DNA of 64,000 bases from Sinosporangium album (GTDB lineage Bacteria; Actinomycetota; Actinomycetes; Streptosporangiales; Streptosporangiaceae). The notes beneath the pieces are model-generated. The model was not told the DNA's origin and searched no databases. It was given only the letters and a program-made list of their open reading frames with translations. Numbering within the stretch: the first letter of the stretch is position 1; each line of letters starts with the position of its first letter. Made by a program: the position numbers and the translations under genes. The DNA lies in the NCBI RefSeq assembly GCF_900100605.1, contig NZ_FNCN01000014.1, positions 120,012 to 184,011 of the forward strand. Direction: 5' to 3'. Positions 9,901 to 17,922 of this stretch are shown in pieces.

Positions 9901-10496
9901 ACAGCGTGGGCGTCGCCCCCGGCACCTTCAGGGCAGGGAAGCTGCGTGTGCGTTCCTCCAGCGGCCGGGCCCCTGTGGCGGAGATTCCGGTGACGATGGC
10001 GGTGCCCAGGCATCAGGTCGCCGTTGACGTGGGCGGCACCCGAGATGTCACCGACTCTGAGGGAGACCGCTGGACGGCGGACCGCGCCTATACGGCGGGC
10101 GGCCATGGCCACATGGGCACGCGCACCCGGGTCGCGACCACGAGCAAGGCGATCAGGGACACCGGCGACCAGGAGCTGTTCAAACGGGCCCGCGAGGGCA
10201 TGCTCGAATACCGTTTCGACGGCCTGCCGGTCGGCACCTACAGCGTGGAGCTGGGTTTTGCGGAGGTCCGGGGGACGCGTCCCGGCCGCCGGGTGTTCGA
10301 TGTGATGGCCGAGGGTCAGATCGCGGTACCCGCTCTTGACCTGGCCGCCGAGGTGGGCACCCACACCGCCACCGTCCGGCGCTACACGGTGAAGGTCGTC
10401 GATGGGCAGCTCAACCTGCGTTTCGCCGCGCAGGTGGGCGCTCCGATCCTCAATGCGGTCCGCGTCGTCGACCGCCCCGACAGGGCCACCCCCTAA
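6939..10496 (+). CDS. Secreted multidomain S8 pseudoprotease, paralogue 2
   Basis: 1185 residues from ATG with AAGGAG 6 nt upstream. Same architecture as paralogue 1: signal peptide ending AQA (residue 30), I9-like propeptide, subtilisin fold (about 183-515), carboxypeptidase-regulatory-like repeats, YTC beta-sandwich, BACON-like and malectin-like domains. Catalytic Asp211 (SLDSG) and Ser429 (GSVAAAHVAG) are retained, but the His position is Arg258 (YRGLP instead of GHGTH) and the oxyanion Asn is Asp (GGD). Between propeptide and protease fold is a charged linker of EAKDR repeats (about 155-173) encoded by 15-bp tandem repeats. Without the His it should be inactive. It sits 75 bp after copy 1 with an intervening hairpin. 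Confidence 0.85.
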   Translation: MVSASRRWRTALLGAAATVSLLLPQGVAQAAPGADKIDKALRTELSQGSATFLVRLKGGADLSAAARAKSKDDKAAQVFKAKTSQADAAQAGLRRLLTEKKAEFTPLWVVNAVKVTGDAGLAAEVAKLPEVESVEPDTAVKTLNVSPAAAVVENKEAKDREAKDREAKDKEVKAAKPTAGGVGWNLEAIGAPKVWNEYGIRGDGIVVASLDSGVNSDHPGLQSQYRGRKTDGTVDHNYNWYDPDGKCPGDEPCYAGYRGLPSLGVIVGSNPATDDKIGVAPGATWIAARGCEALECRTSTLIQAGQWLLAPTDLNGRNPRPDLAPDIVNNEWTDYATSDWFGPVVDAWTAAGIFSVFAGGDKGTAGCNTVRSPASGDNAYSVGKMIDNGLMHNYSSRGTGPNGEIKPNIGAPGDGASLWIGNEFQRVGSVAAAHVAGTVALMWSAAPALRGDVAATRALLDRTAVDVDDTSCGGTPAKNNVWGEGRLDAYTAVRDAPVGPAGGVKGTVSAGGSPAASVQVSVAGPVTAQAVTGPDGAFNLPRLPAGTYEFTARKYGYGANSASLVIAADQTVSREVSLSALPTHVVSGTVTADGKPETGASVAVEGAPAAAVTDAAGRYRLTVPSGDHDLTVAPRHARCADSALARITVNGDLAKDVALPRRSDTFGYTCTVTTGAFATGTDKHPQSGGDFTIELPFAFPFYGGAYRTAWVHKDGYVSFQGHSNPEGTVPIPSPGWIDATIYPFWHSYLYSGMQYYTATTGTAPNRTFTIEWRDLTWDTLTLSVSLVLSENGTMRFHYKGADARFATIGIENADGTDAFQFVRERAGSLVDNQVVTFAPSRHGLLTGTVVDANDRRPLAGATVTAGESTMVTGADGVFVGHVPPGDHQVVVSKEHYGTVTQTATVRVGEWARADASLVTGSVSASVSEVELVTPVGSTTKGTFKLTNLGTSAATYAIEAEPVQRWLSVSPANGELAPGASVTVTATADSVGVAPGTFRAGKLRVRSSSGRAPVAEIPVTMAVPRHQVAVDVGGTRDVTDSEGDRWTADRAYTAGGHGHMGTRTRVATTSKAIRDTGDQELFKRAREGMLEYRFDGLPVGTYSVELGFAEVRGTRPGRRVFDVMAEGQIAVPALDLAAEVGTHTATVRRYTVKVVDGQLNLRFAAQVGAPILNAVRVVDRPDRATP
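7404..7458 (+). repeat. 15-bp coding minisatellite (EAKDR linker)
   Basis: GAGGCCAAGGACAGA repeats at 7404-7418 and 7419-7433 and, with one change, at 7434-7448, with a partial fourth unit after it. It encodes a highly charged linker between propeptide and subtilisin fold in paralogue 2. The other two copies lack it here. Confidence 0.85.
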
Positions 10497-10503
10497 CGGC
10501 TGA

Positions 10504-10533
10504 ACGGGCCCGCCCGCCGACAGGCGGGCCCGT
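10504..10533 (+). terminator. GC hairpin between paralogues 2 and 3
   Basis: ACGGGCCCGCC (10504-10514) pairs with GGCGGGCCCGT (10523-10533) across an 8-nt loop, just after the stop of paralogue 2. It has the same core as the hairpin at 6875, so it belongs to the duplicated unit. Confidence 0.6.
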
Positions 10534-10570
10534 CGTCTCGGGCGACATTTCCCCCGTTCAAGGAGATCTC

Positions 10571-13500
10571 ATGGTTTCTGGCTCCAGGCGATGGCGGATG
10601 GCACTTGTCGGTGCCGCCACCGCCGCCGCCCTCCTGCTTCCGCAGGGGGTGGCGCAGGCCGCGCCCTCCGCGGGCAGCGCAGGCGCTGACACAATAGGCG
10701 CTGACAGAATAGGCGCTGACAGAAAAGATGCTGAAAAAATCGACAAGGCCTTGGCCGCCGAACTGGCCAAAGGACCCGCCACATTCCTGGTGCGGGTGAA
10801 GGGCGACGCCGACCTGAGCGAGGCGGCACGCCTCACATCCAAGGCCGACAAGGCCGCCCGGGTCTTCGCGGCCAAGCACGAGCACGCGGACGCCTCCCAG
10901 GCGGGACTGCGCCGCCTGCTCACCGAGAAGAAGGCGAAGTTCACCCCGCTCTGGATCGTCAACGCGGTCACGGTGACCGGCGACGCCGACCTCGCCGCCG
11001 AGATCGCCAAACTGCCGGAGGTCGAGCGGGTCGAGGCGGACGCCGCCGTACCGATGCCCAAGCCCCAGGTCGAGGCCAAGGCCGCCGCGCCGGGTTCGAA
11101 GGCCAAGCCGGCCGGGTGGAACCTCGATGCGATCGGCGCCTCCAAGGTGTGGAACGAGTTCGGCGTCCGGGGCGAGGGCGTCGTGGTGGCGGCGCTGGAC
11201 GGCGGCGCGCAGTTCGACCACCCGGCGCTCGCCGACCGGTACCGCGGGAAGAAGGCCGACGGCACCGTCGACCACAACTACAACTGGTATGAGCCTGGGA
11301 ACTACTGCCTCAAAGGCGTGCCCTGCATCACGGGGCGCAATGGCACCTCGATCATCGGCGCCGCGGTGGGTGAGGACCGCACCGGGTCCGGCGCGTCGGG
11401 CGTCGCCCCCGGAGCAAAATGGATCATGACTCGGGGATGCGCCTTCGACCAGTGCAACACCTCGGCGCTGATGCAGGCGGCGGAGTGGCTGGTCGCGCCC
11501 ACCGATGTGAACGGCCGGGGCCCCCGGCCGGATCTCGCGCCCGACATCGTGATGAACATCTGGGGTCATCCGTATACGCCCTGGTTCACATATGTGGTCG
11601 ACGCCTGGGTGGCGGCCGGTATCTTCCCCGTCTTCGGGGCGGGAGACAGGGGCCCGGCGTGCAACACCTCCACATCCCCCGGAGACCACAGCAATGCCTA
11701 CAGTGTCGGCGCTGTCGATGCCAACGGGACGATCCTCCACAACTCCGGCCGCGGGGCGGGCGAGAACGGTGAGGTGAAGCCCAACATCACCGCGCCGGGC
11801 AGCGCACGCGTGCCGACCTTCCGCGATGAGTATGCGGAGATGTCCGGCACCGCCGTGGCCTCGGCCCACGTCGCGGGTGCGGTGGCGCTCCTGTGGTCGG
11901 CGGCGCCGTCCCTCAAACGCGACCTCACCGCCACCCGCGAGCTGCTCAACCGCACGGCGGTGGATGTGAACGACACGTCCTGCGGCGGCACGGCCGCCAA
12001 GAACAACACGTACGGTGAAGGCCGCCTCGACGTCCACGCCGCCGTCCGCGAGGCGCTGTCGGGCCCGGCCGGCACGGTCAAGGGCGCGGTGGCCTCCGGC
12101 GGGGCTCCCGCCGAGTCCGTCACGGTCTCGCTCTCGGGGCCGGTGGCCAGGAAGGTCGTCACCGGCGCCGACGGCGCCTACTCCGCGCCCCGGCTGCCCG
12201 CGGGTGCCTACAAGGTGACCGCCCGCAAGCACGGGTACGGCACGGCCTCGGCCTCGGTGACCGTGGCAGCCGACCAGACGGCCACCCATGACGTCTCGCT
12301 CACGCTGCTGCCGACGCACACGGTCTCCGGCACGGTCACCTCCGGCGGCACGCCCGAGGCGGGCGCGTCGGTCGAGATCGCCGACACGACCACCAAGGCG
12401 GTGACCGATGCGGCGGGCCGCTACCGGCTCACCGTGCCGAGCGGCGACCACAGTCTGGCCGTCACCCCCCGCGCCGGGAGCTGCGCCGGCGGCGCCCTCG
12501 CCGCGATCACGGTGAACACCGACCTGACCAAGGACATCGCCGCGCCCCGCCGTACCGACGACTTCGGCTACACCTGCACCGTCGGCACGGGCGCGTTCGT
12601 CGGAGGGAAGGACAGGCACCCCGAGTCGGGCCAGACGGCGAACCTTCCCGTCACGCTGCCCTTCGCGTTCTCGCTGTACGGGTGGTCCACGAAGAACTTC
12701 TGGGTCAACCCCAAGGGCTATGTGATCCATCAGCCTATGACCGACGACCCCCCGACCGTCGAGCCCATCCCCTCGCTGTACGGTCCCAGCGGAGCCGTCT
12801 ACCCCTACTACACCTCGGACGGCCGGGACACTGAGGTCTACACCGCCACCGTGGGAACCGCCCCCAACCGGAGCTACGTCATCGAGTGGAGGAAGAAGAC
12901 CCCGCTCGGCCGGCCGTACTCGGTTTCCGCAGTTCTCTCCGAGAACGGATCGGCGGCGTTCCACTACAAGGGCGTCGGCGTGGACGGCATCGACGGACGT
13001 GCCGCCACCGTGGGCCTGGAGAGCCGCCTGGGCAACGACGGCTTCCAGTTCTCGCGCAACCAGGCCGGAAGCGTCGGCGACAACCAGGTGGTGACCTTCA
13101 CCCCCACCCGGCACGGCGTCCTGAGCGGCTCATTCACCGACGCCAACGACGGCAGGCCCTTGGCGTACATGCTTGCGCGGGTCGGCACGACCTACAGCTA
13201 CGGCGACGCCGACGGCGATTACGCCCTCCAACTGCCCGCCGGTGACCACCAGGTCACCTTCGAAGGGGGCAACTACGGAGCCGTCACCCAGACGGTCACG
13301 GTCAGGGCCGGCGAGGTGACGCGTGCGGACGTCTCGCTGACGACCGGGGCGGTGAGCGCCTCGGTCTCGGAGGTCGACCTGGTGATGCCGCCGAACTCGA
13401 CCAGGCGCGGCACGTTCACGCTCACCAACCTCGGTACGGCCGCCGCCACCTTCACGGTCGAGCCCGATCCCGCCCGGAGCTGGCTGAGCGTCGAACCGGC

Positions 13501-14140
13501 CCGAGGCGAGCTCGCCCCCGGCGCGTCGGTCACGGTGACCGCCACCGCCGACAGTACGGGCATCGCCCCCGGTGCCTCCCGCACCGGAAACCTGCGTATC
13601 ACCTCCAAGAGCGCTCGAAACCCCGTGTTCACCGTCCCGGTGACCATGGTGGTGCCGAGCCGCCAGATCGCCGTCGATGTGGGCGGCACCCGCGAGGTCG
13701 TCGACTCCCTCGGGGAGCGCTGGACGGCCGACCGCGCCTACGCGACCGGCGGCCACGGCTATGTGGGTGCCCGGACGAGGGTGGCGACGACCACTCAGAC
13801 GATCAGGGAGACGTCCGACCAGGAGCTGTTCAAGCAGGGGCGGGAGTCGATGTCGGAGTATCGCTTCGACGGCCTGCCCATCGCCACCTACACCGTGGAG
13901 CTCGGCTTCGCCGAGGTCCGCGGGATGCGCCCCGGCCGCCGGGTGTTCGACGTGATGGCCGAAGGCGAGTTCGCCGTTCCGGCGCTCGATCTCGCCCAGG
14001 AGGTCGGCACCCACACCGCCACCGTCCGGCGCTACACGGTGAAGGTCGTAGATGGGCAGCTCAACCTGCGTTTCGCCGCCAGGGCCGGCACTCCCATCGT
14101 GAACACCATCCGCGTCACCGAGCGTCCCGACGCGCCGTGA
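10571..14140 (+). CDS. Secreted multidomain S8 pseudoprotease, paralogue 3
   Basis: 1189 residues from ATG with AAGGAG upstream; same architecture as the two preceding genes. The signal peptide ends AQA near residue 30; a repetitive linker (IGADR units, about 38-55) precedes the I9-like propeptide; the subtilisin fold spans about 183-520, followed by regulatory-like repeats, the YTC beta-sandwich, BACON-like and malectin-like domains. Asp210 is retained (ALDGG), but the His position is Asn257 (RNGTS) and the nucleophile is Ala428 (GTAVASAHVAG), while the oxyanion GN is GD. It is therefore a pseudoprotease. Paralogues 2 and 3 are closer to each other than to copy 1, consistent with the shared leader. 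Confidence 0.85.
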   Translation: MVSGSRRWRMALVGAATAAALLLPQGVAQAAPSAGSAGADTIGADRIGADRKDAEKIDKALAAELAKGPATFLVRVKGDADLSEAARLTSKADKAARVFAAKHEHADASQAGLRRLLTEKKAKFTPLWIVNAVTVTGDADLAAEIAKLPEVERVEADAAVPMPKPQVEAKAAAPGSKAKPAGWNLDAIGASKVWNEFGVRGEGVVVAALDGGAQFDHPALADRYRGKKADGTVDHNYNWYEPGNYCLKGVPCITGRNGTSIIGAAVGEDRTGSGASGVAPGAKWIMTRGCAFDQCNTSALMQAAEWLVAPTDVNGRGPRPDLAPDIVMNIWGHPYTPWFTYVVDAWVAAGIFPVFGAGDRGPACNTSTSPGDHSNAYSVGAVDANGTILHNSGRGAGENGEVKPNITAPGSARVPTFRDEYAEMSGTAVASAHVAGAVALLWSAAPSLKRDLTATRELLNRTAVDVNDTSCGGTAAKNNTYGEGRLDVHAAVREALSGPAGTVKGAVASGGAPAESVTVSLSGPVARKVVTGADGAYSAPRLPAGAYKVTARKHGYGTASASVTVAADQTATHDVSLTLLPTHTVSGTVTSGGTPEAGASVEIADTTTKAVTDAAGRYRLTVPSGDHSLAVTPRAGSCAGGALAAITVNTDLTKDIAAPRRTDDFGYTCTVGTGAFVGGKDRHPESGQTANLPVTLPFAFSLYGWSTKNFWVNPKGYVIHQPMTDDPPTVEPIPSLYGPSGAVYPYYTSDGRDTEVYTATVGTAPNRSYVIEWRKKTPLGRPYSVSAVLSENGSAAFHYKGVGVDGIDGRAATVGLESRLGNDGFQFSRNQAGSVGDNQVVTFTPTRHGVLSGSFTDANDGRPLAYMLARVGTTYSYGDADGDYALQLPAGDHQVTFEGGNYGAVTQTVTVRAGEVTRADVSLTTGAVSASVSEVDLVMPPNSTRRGTFTLTNLGTAAATFTVEPDPARSWLSVEPARGELAPGASVTVTATADSTGIAPGASRTGNLRITSKSARNPVFTVPVTMVVPSRQIAVDVGGTREVVDSLGERWTADRAYATGGHGYVGARTRVATTTQTIRETSDQELFKQGRESMSEYRFDGLPIATYTVELGFAEVRGMRPGRRVFDVMAEGEFAVPALDLAQEVGTHTATVRRYTVKVVDGQLNLRFAARAGTPIVNTIRVTERPDAP
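10681..10740 (+). repeat. 15-bp coding minisatellite (IGADR linker)
   Basis: AGGCGCTGACACAAT (10681-10695), AGGCGCTGACAGAAT (10696-10710), AGGCGCTGACAGAAA (10711-10725) and a diverged fourth unit (10726-10740) lie directly after the signal peptide region of paralogue 3. The period equals that of the paralogue 2 minisatellite, but sequence and position differ. Confidence 0.85.
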
Positions 14141-14170
14141 GCTGATCGAGGGCCACGGCCACGGCCACGG

Positions 14171-14200
14171 CCGCCTGCTCCGCCCCGGCGGAGCAGGCGG
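14171..14200 (+). terminator. Strong hairpin after the pseudoprotease array
   Basis: CCGCCTGCTCCGC (14171-14183) pairs with GCGGAGCAGGCGG (14188-14200) across a 4-nt loop, 31 bp after the stop of paralogue 3. A GGCCAC triplet repeat precedes it. Likely the terminator of the array. Confidence 0.7.
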
Positions 14201-14314
14201 TCCGGCATTCGGGCGATCTCGCCTGCGCCGCGTCGGGGAACAGGGGGATCGGGGGGAACATGCGGTCCGACGCCCCGGCCGTATCGGCCGGTGATTTCGC
14301 CGTTAAGGTTCTTT

Positions 14315-14324
14315 GACTTTCGTC
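14315..14324 (+). promoter_or_regulatory. Possible DevR-like half box upstream of hsp20
   Basis: GACTTTCGTC lies about 80 bp before the Hsp20 start. It shares the 8-mer GACTTTCG with the stronger candidate box upstream of the universal stress protein (61177-61189). Weak on its own. Confidence 0.25.
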
Positions 14325-14401
14325 TCGTAGTGCTGAAATACAATGAGAAAACGAAAGGCCGACGCTGCCGAAAGACCCGAGCAGGTTGAGGAGGCACGCG
14401 C

Positions 14402-14821
14402 ATGCGATCGATGACGCGCCGAGAGTCCCGGGGAGTCATTCCCGATATTCTCGAACGGCTGGAGGCCCCGTTCGCGGGGCGGCGTCCCATGGCGGGACAG
14501 GCGATCAGATTCGAAGAGCACGTCCAAGACGGTAGATACATTTTGCGTGCGGAATTGCCGGGGATCGACCCCGAAAGGGATGTCGAGGTCACCGTGGCGA
14601 ACGGGGTGCTCACCATACGCGCGGAGCGCCAGGAGGAGGTCACCGAGCATCACCGCACCGAATTCCGCTACGGGTCGTTCTCCCGCTCCGTCAGACTGCC
14701 GGCGGGCGCCGACGAGAGCGACGTCACGGCGGTCTACGACAAGGGCATCCTTGAGATCAACATAAGGATCTCGGAAACGAAGCAGACAGGTCGGCGGATC
14801 CCCGTCGAGAGGACCGCCTGA
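14402..14821 (+). CDS. Hsp20/alpha-crystallin small heat shock protein
   Basis: 139 residues from an ATG preceded by GAGGAGG. An alpha-crystallin domain spans about residues 38-128, including the typical AELPGIDPERDVEV strand region, the LTIRAER strand and the SFSRSVRLPAGAD segment; a short basic N-terminus and a C-terminal tail flank it. These ATP-independent cytosolic chaperones hold unfolding proteins as oligomers. The gene stands alone between the pseudoprotease array and a GNAT-acyl-CoA synthetase. A GACTTTCG element upstream hints at dormancy/hypoxia-type control, as for Hsp20 genes in other actinobacteria, but that is inference. Confidence 0.93.
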   Translation: MRSMTRRESRGVIPDILERLEAPFAGRRPMAGQAIRFEEHVQDGRYILRAELPGIDPERDVEVTVANGVLTIRAERQEEVTEHHRTEFRYGSFSRSVRLPAGADESDVTAVYDKGILEINIRISETKQTGRRIPVERTA

Positions 14822-14964
14822 CACCCGCGGCCAAGGCCGCGGCGGCCCACCGCCCGTATTCACCGGCCAGAGGCGTTCGAGGGGCGCGGAAAGGGACCCG
14901 CGCCCCTCGCGAACGGGTACAAGGGCACTGCTTTTCGCGGGGAGCCGCCGGGAGGCTGGAAACC

Positions 14965-17622
14965 ATGGGACACACCGCTCCGGCCGAATGCGATGTCCTG
15001 CTGCGTGACGGCGGCATGGCGCATATCCGCCCTCTGGAACACGGCGATCGTCAGGCTCTGCACGAACTCGTCGAACGGATCTCTGAACGCTCTGATTACT
15101 TGAGGTTCTTCGCCGGCGGCAGGGCCTCCGCGCACAGCTACGTCGACCGTCTGACCGACCCGCGTTTCGCAGGCCGGGCGCTGGTGGCGGTGATGCGCGG
15201 ACGGCTGGTCGGCGTGGCCGAATACGTCGTGGGCGACACCGGCGCCGACGCCGAACTGGGCATTCTCCTGGACGACGAGGTGCAGGGGCACGGGCTCGGC
15301 ACCCTGCTGCTCGAACACCTGGCCCTGCTCGCCGCGGAGAACGGCGTGGACGAGCTCGTCGCGGAGGTGCTGGCCGAGAACCGGGCGATGCTGGACGTGC
15401 TCGGCTGCCTGGGGCTTGGCAGCGTCCGGCGTTCCGAGGACGGCGAGGTGGAAGTGCGGATCTCGCTGCGGTCCGCGCCCGACCTGCTGGCCCAGATCGA
15501 GAAGCGTGAACACGAGGCGGGGCGGGCCTCCCTGGCCCGGCTGCTGTCGCCGAGGTCGGTCGCCGTGATCGGAGCGGGCCGTGACCCGCTCGGCGTCGGG
15601 CACCGTGTGCTGCGCAACCTCGTGCGGGGCGACTTCCCGGGATCGGTCTACCCGGTCAACCCCCGCGCCGACCTGCTGTGCGGCCTGACCGTCTACCCGA
15701 GCCTGAAGGAGATCCCGGACCGGGTGGACCTCGCCGTGGTCGCCGTACCGGCGGAAGCCGTACTGGACGTGGCGCGGGACTGCGCGCGGGCGGGCGTCCG
15801 CGACCTCGTGGTGGTCAGCGCGGGCTTCGGCGAGGTCGGCAGGGCCGACCAGGAGGCCGAACTCCTGCGGGTATGCCGGCAGGCGGGCATGAGACTGGTG
15901 GGGCCCAACTGCCTCGGCGTCGTCAACACCGGGACGAGCCTGAACGCCAGCTTCATCCCCACCCCGCCGAGCCCCGGACATCTGGGGTTCATGTCGCAGT
16001 CCGGGGCCGTCGCCGTCGCCTTGATGGATCAGGCGGCCCAGGTCGGGCTGGGCTTCTCCACCATGGTCTCGGTCGGCAACAAGGCCGACGTCAGCGGCAA
16101 CGACCTCCTGGAATACTGGGAGGACGACGAGCCGACCGCGGTGATCGGGCTCTACCTGGAATCCTTCGGCAACCCCCGCCGCTTCGGCCGTATCGCCCGC
16201 CGGGTGAGCCGCACCAAGCCCATCCTCGTCGTCAAGAGCGGCCGCAGCCCATCGGGAGAACGCGCCGTCAGCTCGCACACCGCCGCGCTCGCGACGCCCG
16301 ACGTCGCCGTGGACGCCCTGCTGACCGGGTCGGGTGTGATCCGGGTGGAGACCGTACAGGAGCTGCTGGACACCGCGCGGCTGCTCACCGGCCAGCCGCT
16401 CCCCGCGGGCGACCGCGTGGCGATCGTCGGCAACTCCGGCGGTCCGCAGGCGCTCGCCGCCGACGCGTGCGAGCGGCAGGGGCTGGCCGTTCCGGAGCTG
16501 TCGCCCGCGACCCGCGAACGGCTGCGCTCTCGGCTGCGGCCCGCGGCGTCGGTGGCCAACCCCGTCGACCTCACCGCGGACGGCACGGCCGAGGAGCTGG
16601 CCTGGGCCGTTGAGGCCGTGCTGGACGACCCGGGCGTCGACGCCGTACTCGTCGTCTACACCCCGCCTTTCGGGTCCGGCCGCGAACCCACCGAAGCGGT
16701 GATCGAGCAGGTGGCGCGCGATGCGAAGAAGACCCTTCTGGCCTGCGTGGTCGGCCACGATGGGATCATCGGCGGCAGGGTGCCGAGCTACGCCTTCCCC
16801 GAGCAGGGGGTGCGGGCCCTGTCCCGGGTGACGGACTACGCCCGGTGGCGTGCCGGGGCCGGGGGGCCGCTCCCCGAAGCCGTCTGGCCGAAGGCGGCCC
16901 CGGCGGATGAGATCATCGCCGGCGAGCTCGCCCAGACGCCCGAGGGGCGCTGGCTCGACCACGCCACCGCGGCCCGGCTACTGGGTCACTACGGGGTGCA
17001 TGTCGCCGAGACCATCGGCGTCGACGGCCCGGAGAGCGCGGCGGAGGCGGCGGCGCTGGTGGGGTCGCCCGCGGTGCTGAAGGCCACCGGCCCGTCCCTG
17101 GTCCACAAGAGCGACGTCGGCGGTGTGGCGGTCGGCCTGCTCACCCCCGCGGACGTCGCCGCGGCCTATCGGCGGATGGCCGAGCGCCTAGGCCCGGCGA
17201 TGACCGGCGGGCTCGTCCAGCGCATGGCCGAGGACGGCGTGGAGACCATCATCGGTGGGGTCCAGCACCCGGGATTCGGGCCGTTGGTCATGCTGGGCAT
17301 GGGGGGCACGGCGGCCGAGCTCCTGGCGGACCGGGTGTTCCGCCTTCCGCCCCTGTCCCGGGGCGACGCGGCGGACATGGTGCGGCGACTGCGCTGCTCG
17401 CCCCTCCTGTTCGGCTACCGGGGCAGGCCGAAGGCCGATGTCGGGGCTCTGGAGGTGCAGCTGATCCGGGTCGCCCGACTGCTGGACGACCACCCTGAGA
17501 TCGCCGAACTCGACCTCAATCCGGTGATCGCCATGCCGGGCGGCGCGGTCGCGGTCGATGTACGGCTGCGCCTCGCGCCCGCCGCGCCGCCGCCGTCGGC
17601 CTTCCGCCGCCGTCTGCGCTGA
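14965..17622 (+). CDS. GNAT acetyltransferase-ADP-forming acyl-CoA synthetase fusion (Pat-like)
   Basis: 885 residues from ATG with GGGAGG upstream. The N-terminal GNAT domain (about 12-170) contains the acetyl-CoA region (LDDEVQGHGLGTLL). A CoA-binding Rossmann domain (about 188-305, VAVIGAGRDP), a succinyl-CoA-ligase-like domain with the phosphohistidine motif SSHTAAL (about 430), and a C-terminal ATP-grasp domain (about 655-880) follow. Proteins of this composition act as protein lysine acetyltransferases in which the synthetase part is often only a regulatory sensor; here the phospho-His motif is present, so synthetase activity is possible. Likely role: acetylation of acyl-CoA synthetases and other metabolic enzymes. 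It stands alone between Hsp20 and rsgA. Confidence 0.88.
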   Translation: MGHTAPAECDVLLRDGGMAHIRPLEHGDRQALHELVERISERSDYLRFFAGGRASAHSYVDRLTDPRFAGRALVAVMRGRLVGVAEYVVGDTGADAELGILLDDEVQGHGLGTLLLEHLALLAAENGVDELVAEVLAENRAMLDVLGCLGLGSVRRSEDGEVEVRISLRSAPDLLAQIEKREHEAGRASLARLLSPRSVAVIGAGRDPLGVGHRVLRNLVRGDFPGSVYPVNPRADLLCGLTVYPSLKEIPDRVDLAVVAVPAEAVLDVARDCARAGVRDLVVVSAGFGEVGRADQEAELLRVCRQAGMRLVGPNCLGVVNTGTSLNASFIPTPPSPGHLGFMSQSGAVAVALMDQAAQVGLGFSTMVSVGNKADVSGNDLLEYWEDDEPTAVIGLYLESFGNPRRFGRIARRVSRTKPILVVKSGRSPSGERAVSSHTAALATPDVAVDALLTGSGVIRVETVQELLDTARLLTGQPLPAGDRVAIVGNSGGPQALAADACERQGLAVPELSPATRERLRSRLRPAASVANPVDLTADGTAEELAWAVEAVLDDPGVDAVLVVYTPPFGSGREPTEAVIEQVARDAKKTLLACVVGHDGIIGGRVPSYAFPEQGVRALSRVTDYARWRAGAGGPLPEAVWPKAAPADEIIAGELAQTPEGRWLDHATAARLLGHYGVHVAETIGVDGPESAAEAAALVGSPAVLKATGPSLVHKSDVGGVAVGLLTPADVAAAYRRMAERLGPAMTGGLVQRMAEDGVETIIGGVQHPGFGPLVMLGMGGTAAELLADRVFRLPPLSRGDAADMVRRLRCSPLLFGYRGRPKADVGALEVQLIRVARLLDDHPEIAELDLNPVIAMPGGAVAVDVRLRLAPAAPPPSAFRRRLR

Positions 17623-17640
17623 CACCGGGCTGCGATGAAC

Positions 17641-17670
17641 GAGATTGAACGAGATTGAACGGGATTGAAC
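17641..17670 (+). repeat. Three tandem 10-bp repeats
   Basis: GAGATTGAAC, GAGATTGAAC and GGGATTGAAC lie in direct succession, with a partial unit before. They are in the gap after the GNAT-synthetase gene, immediately upstream of the candidate promoter of the rsgA leader region. Confidence 0.8.
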
Positions 17671-17705
17671 GGGGTTGGTGGGATTCAGTGGGCGCGATTA
17701 ATGGT

Positions 17706-17736
17706 TTGCGGGGCGCGGCCACCCGTGCGTTATGGT
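17706..17736 (+). promoter_or_regulatory. Candidate promoter of the rsgA leader
   Basis: TTGCGG (17706-17711) and TATGGT (17731-17736) are spaced 19 bp apart, slightly long. Transcription would start near 17743, about 50 nt before the tiny leader ORF. Pattern-level evidence only. Confidence 0.3.
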
Positions 17737-17794
17737 GGGCGCGAGCGCCTGCCGGGTCCGCCGGAGGCCATGATGAGGAAAGGAGGTGTGGGTG

Positions 17795-17848
17795 ATGCGG
17801 GTCTTTCTGGTGACTTCGTCGTCCATTAACCTCCGGGTGTCCTTCTAG
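17795..17848 (+). CDS. Putative 17-residue leader peptide upstream of rsgA
   Basis: A complete small ORF, MRVFLVTSSSINLRVSF, begins at an ATG preceded by a near-perfect AAAGGAGG (17779-17786), the strongest ribosome binding site in this stretch. A perfect 10-bp hairpin follows 51 nt after its stop (17900-17922), and rsgA starts at 18058. The arrangement of leader ORF, hairpin and gene resembles a translation-sensing attenuator. The peptide has three consecutive Ser and no Cys, so it is not the well-known actinomycete cysteine leader peptide. Whether it is translated is unproven; it could simply be a chance ORF behind a chance ribosome binding site. Confidence 0.45.
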   Translation: MRVFLVTSSSINLRVSF

Positions 17849-17899
17849 CCTGACCGGGCCTTTTCGTTGATCTCGCGCCCCTTGAGCGGGCCGTGACGG

Positions 17900-17922
17900 G
17901 GCGATGCGCCGGGCGCATCGCC
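17900..17922 (+). promoter_or_regulatory. Hairpin in the rsgA leader
   Basis: GGCGATGCGC (17900-17909) pairs perfectly with GCGCATCGCC (17913-17922) around a CGG loop. It lies between the leader ORF and rsgA. No T-run follows, so termination would have to be Rho-assisted or the hairpin acts at another level. Confidence 0.55.

Noticed and set aside
3318..14140. Active secreted subtilisins
   Set aside because: The catalytic His and oxyanion Asn are missing in all three, and Asp and/or Ser in two.
17795..17848. Cysteine-responsive leader peptide of actinomycetes
   Set aside because: The small ORF has no Cys codons and precedes rsgA, not sulfur genes.
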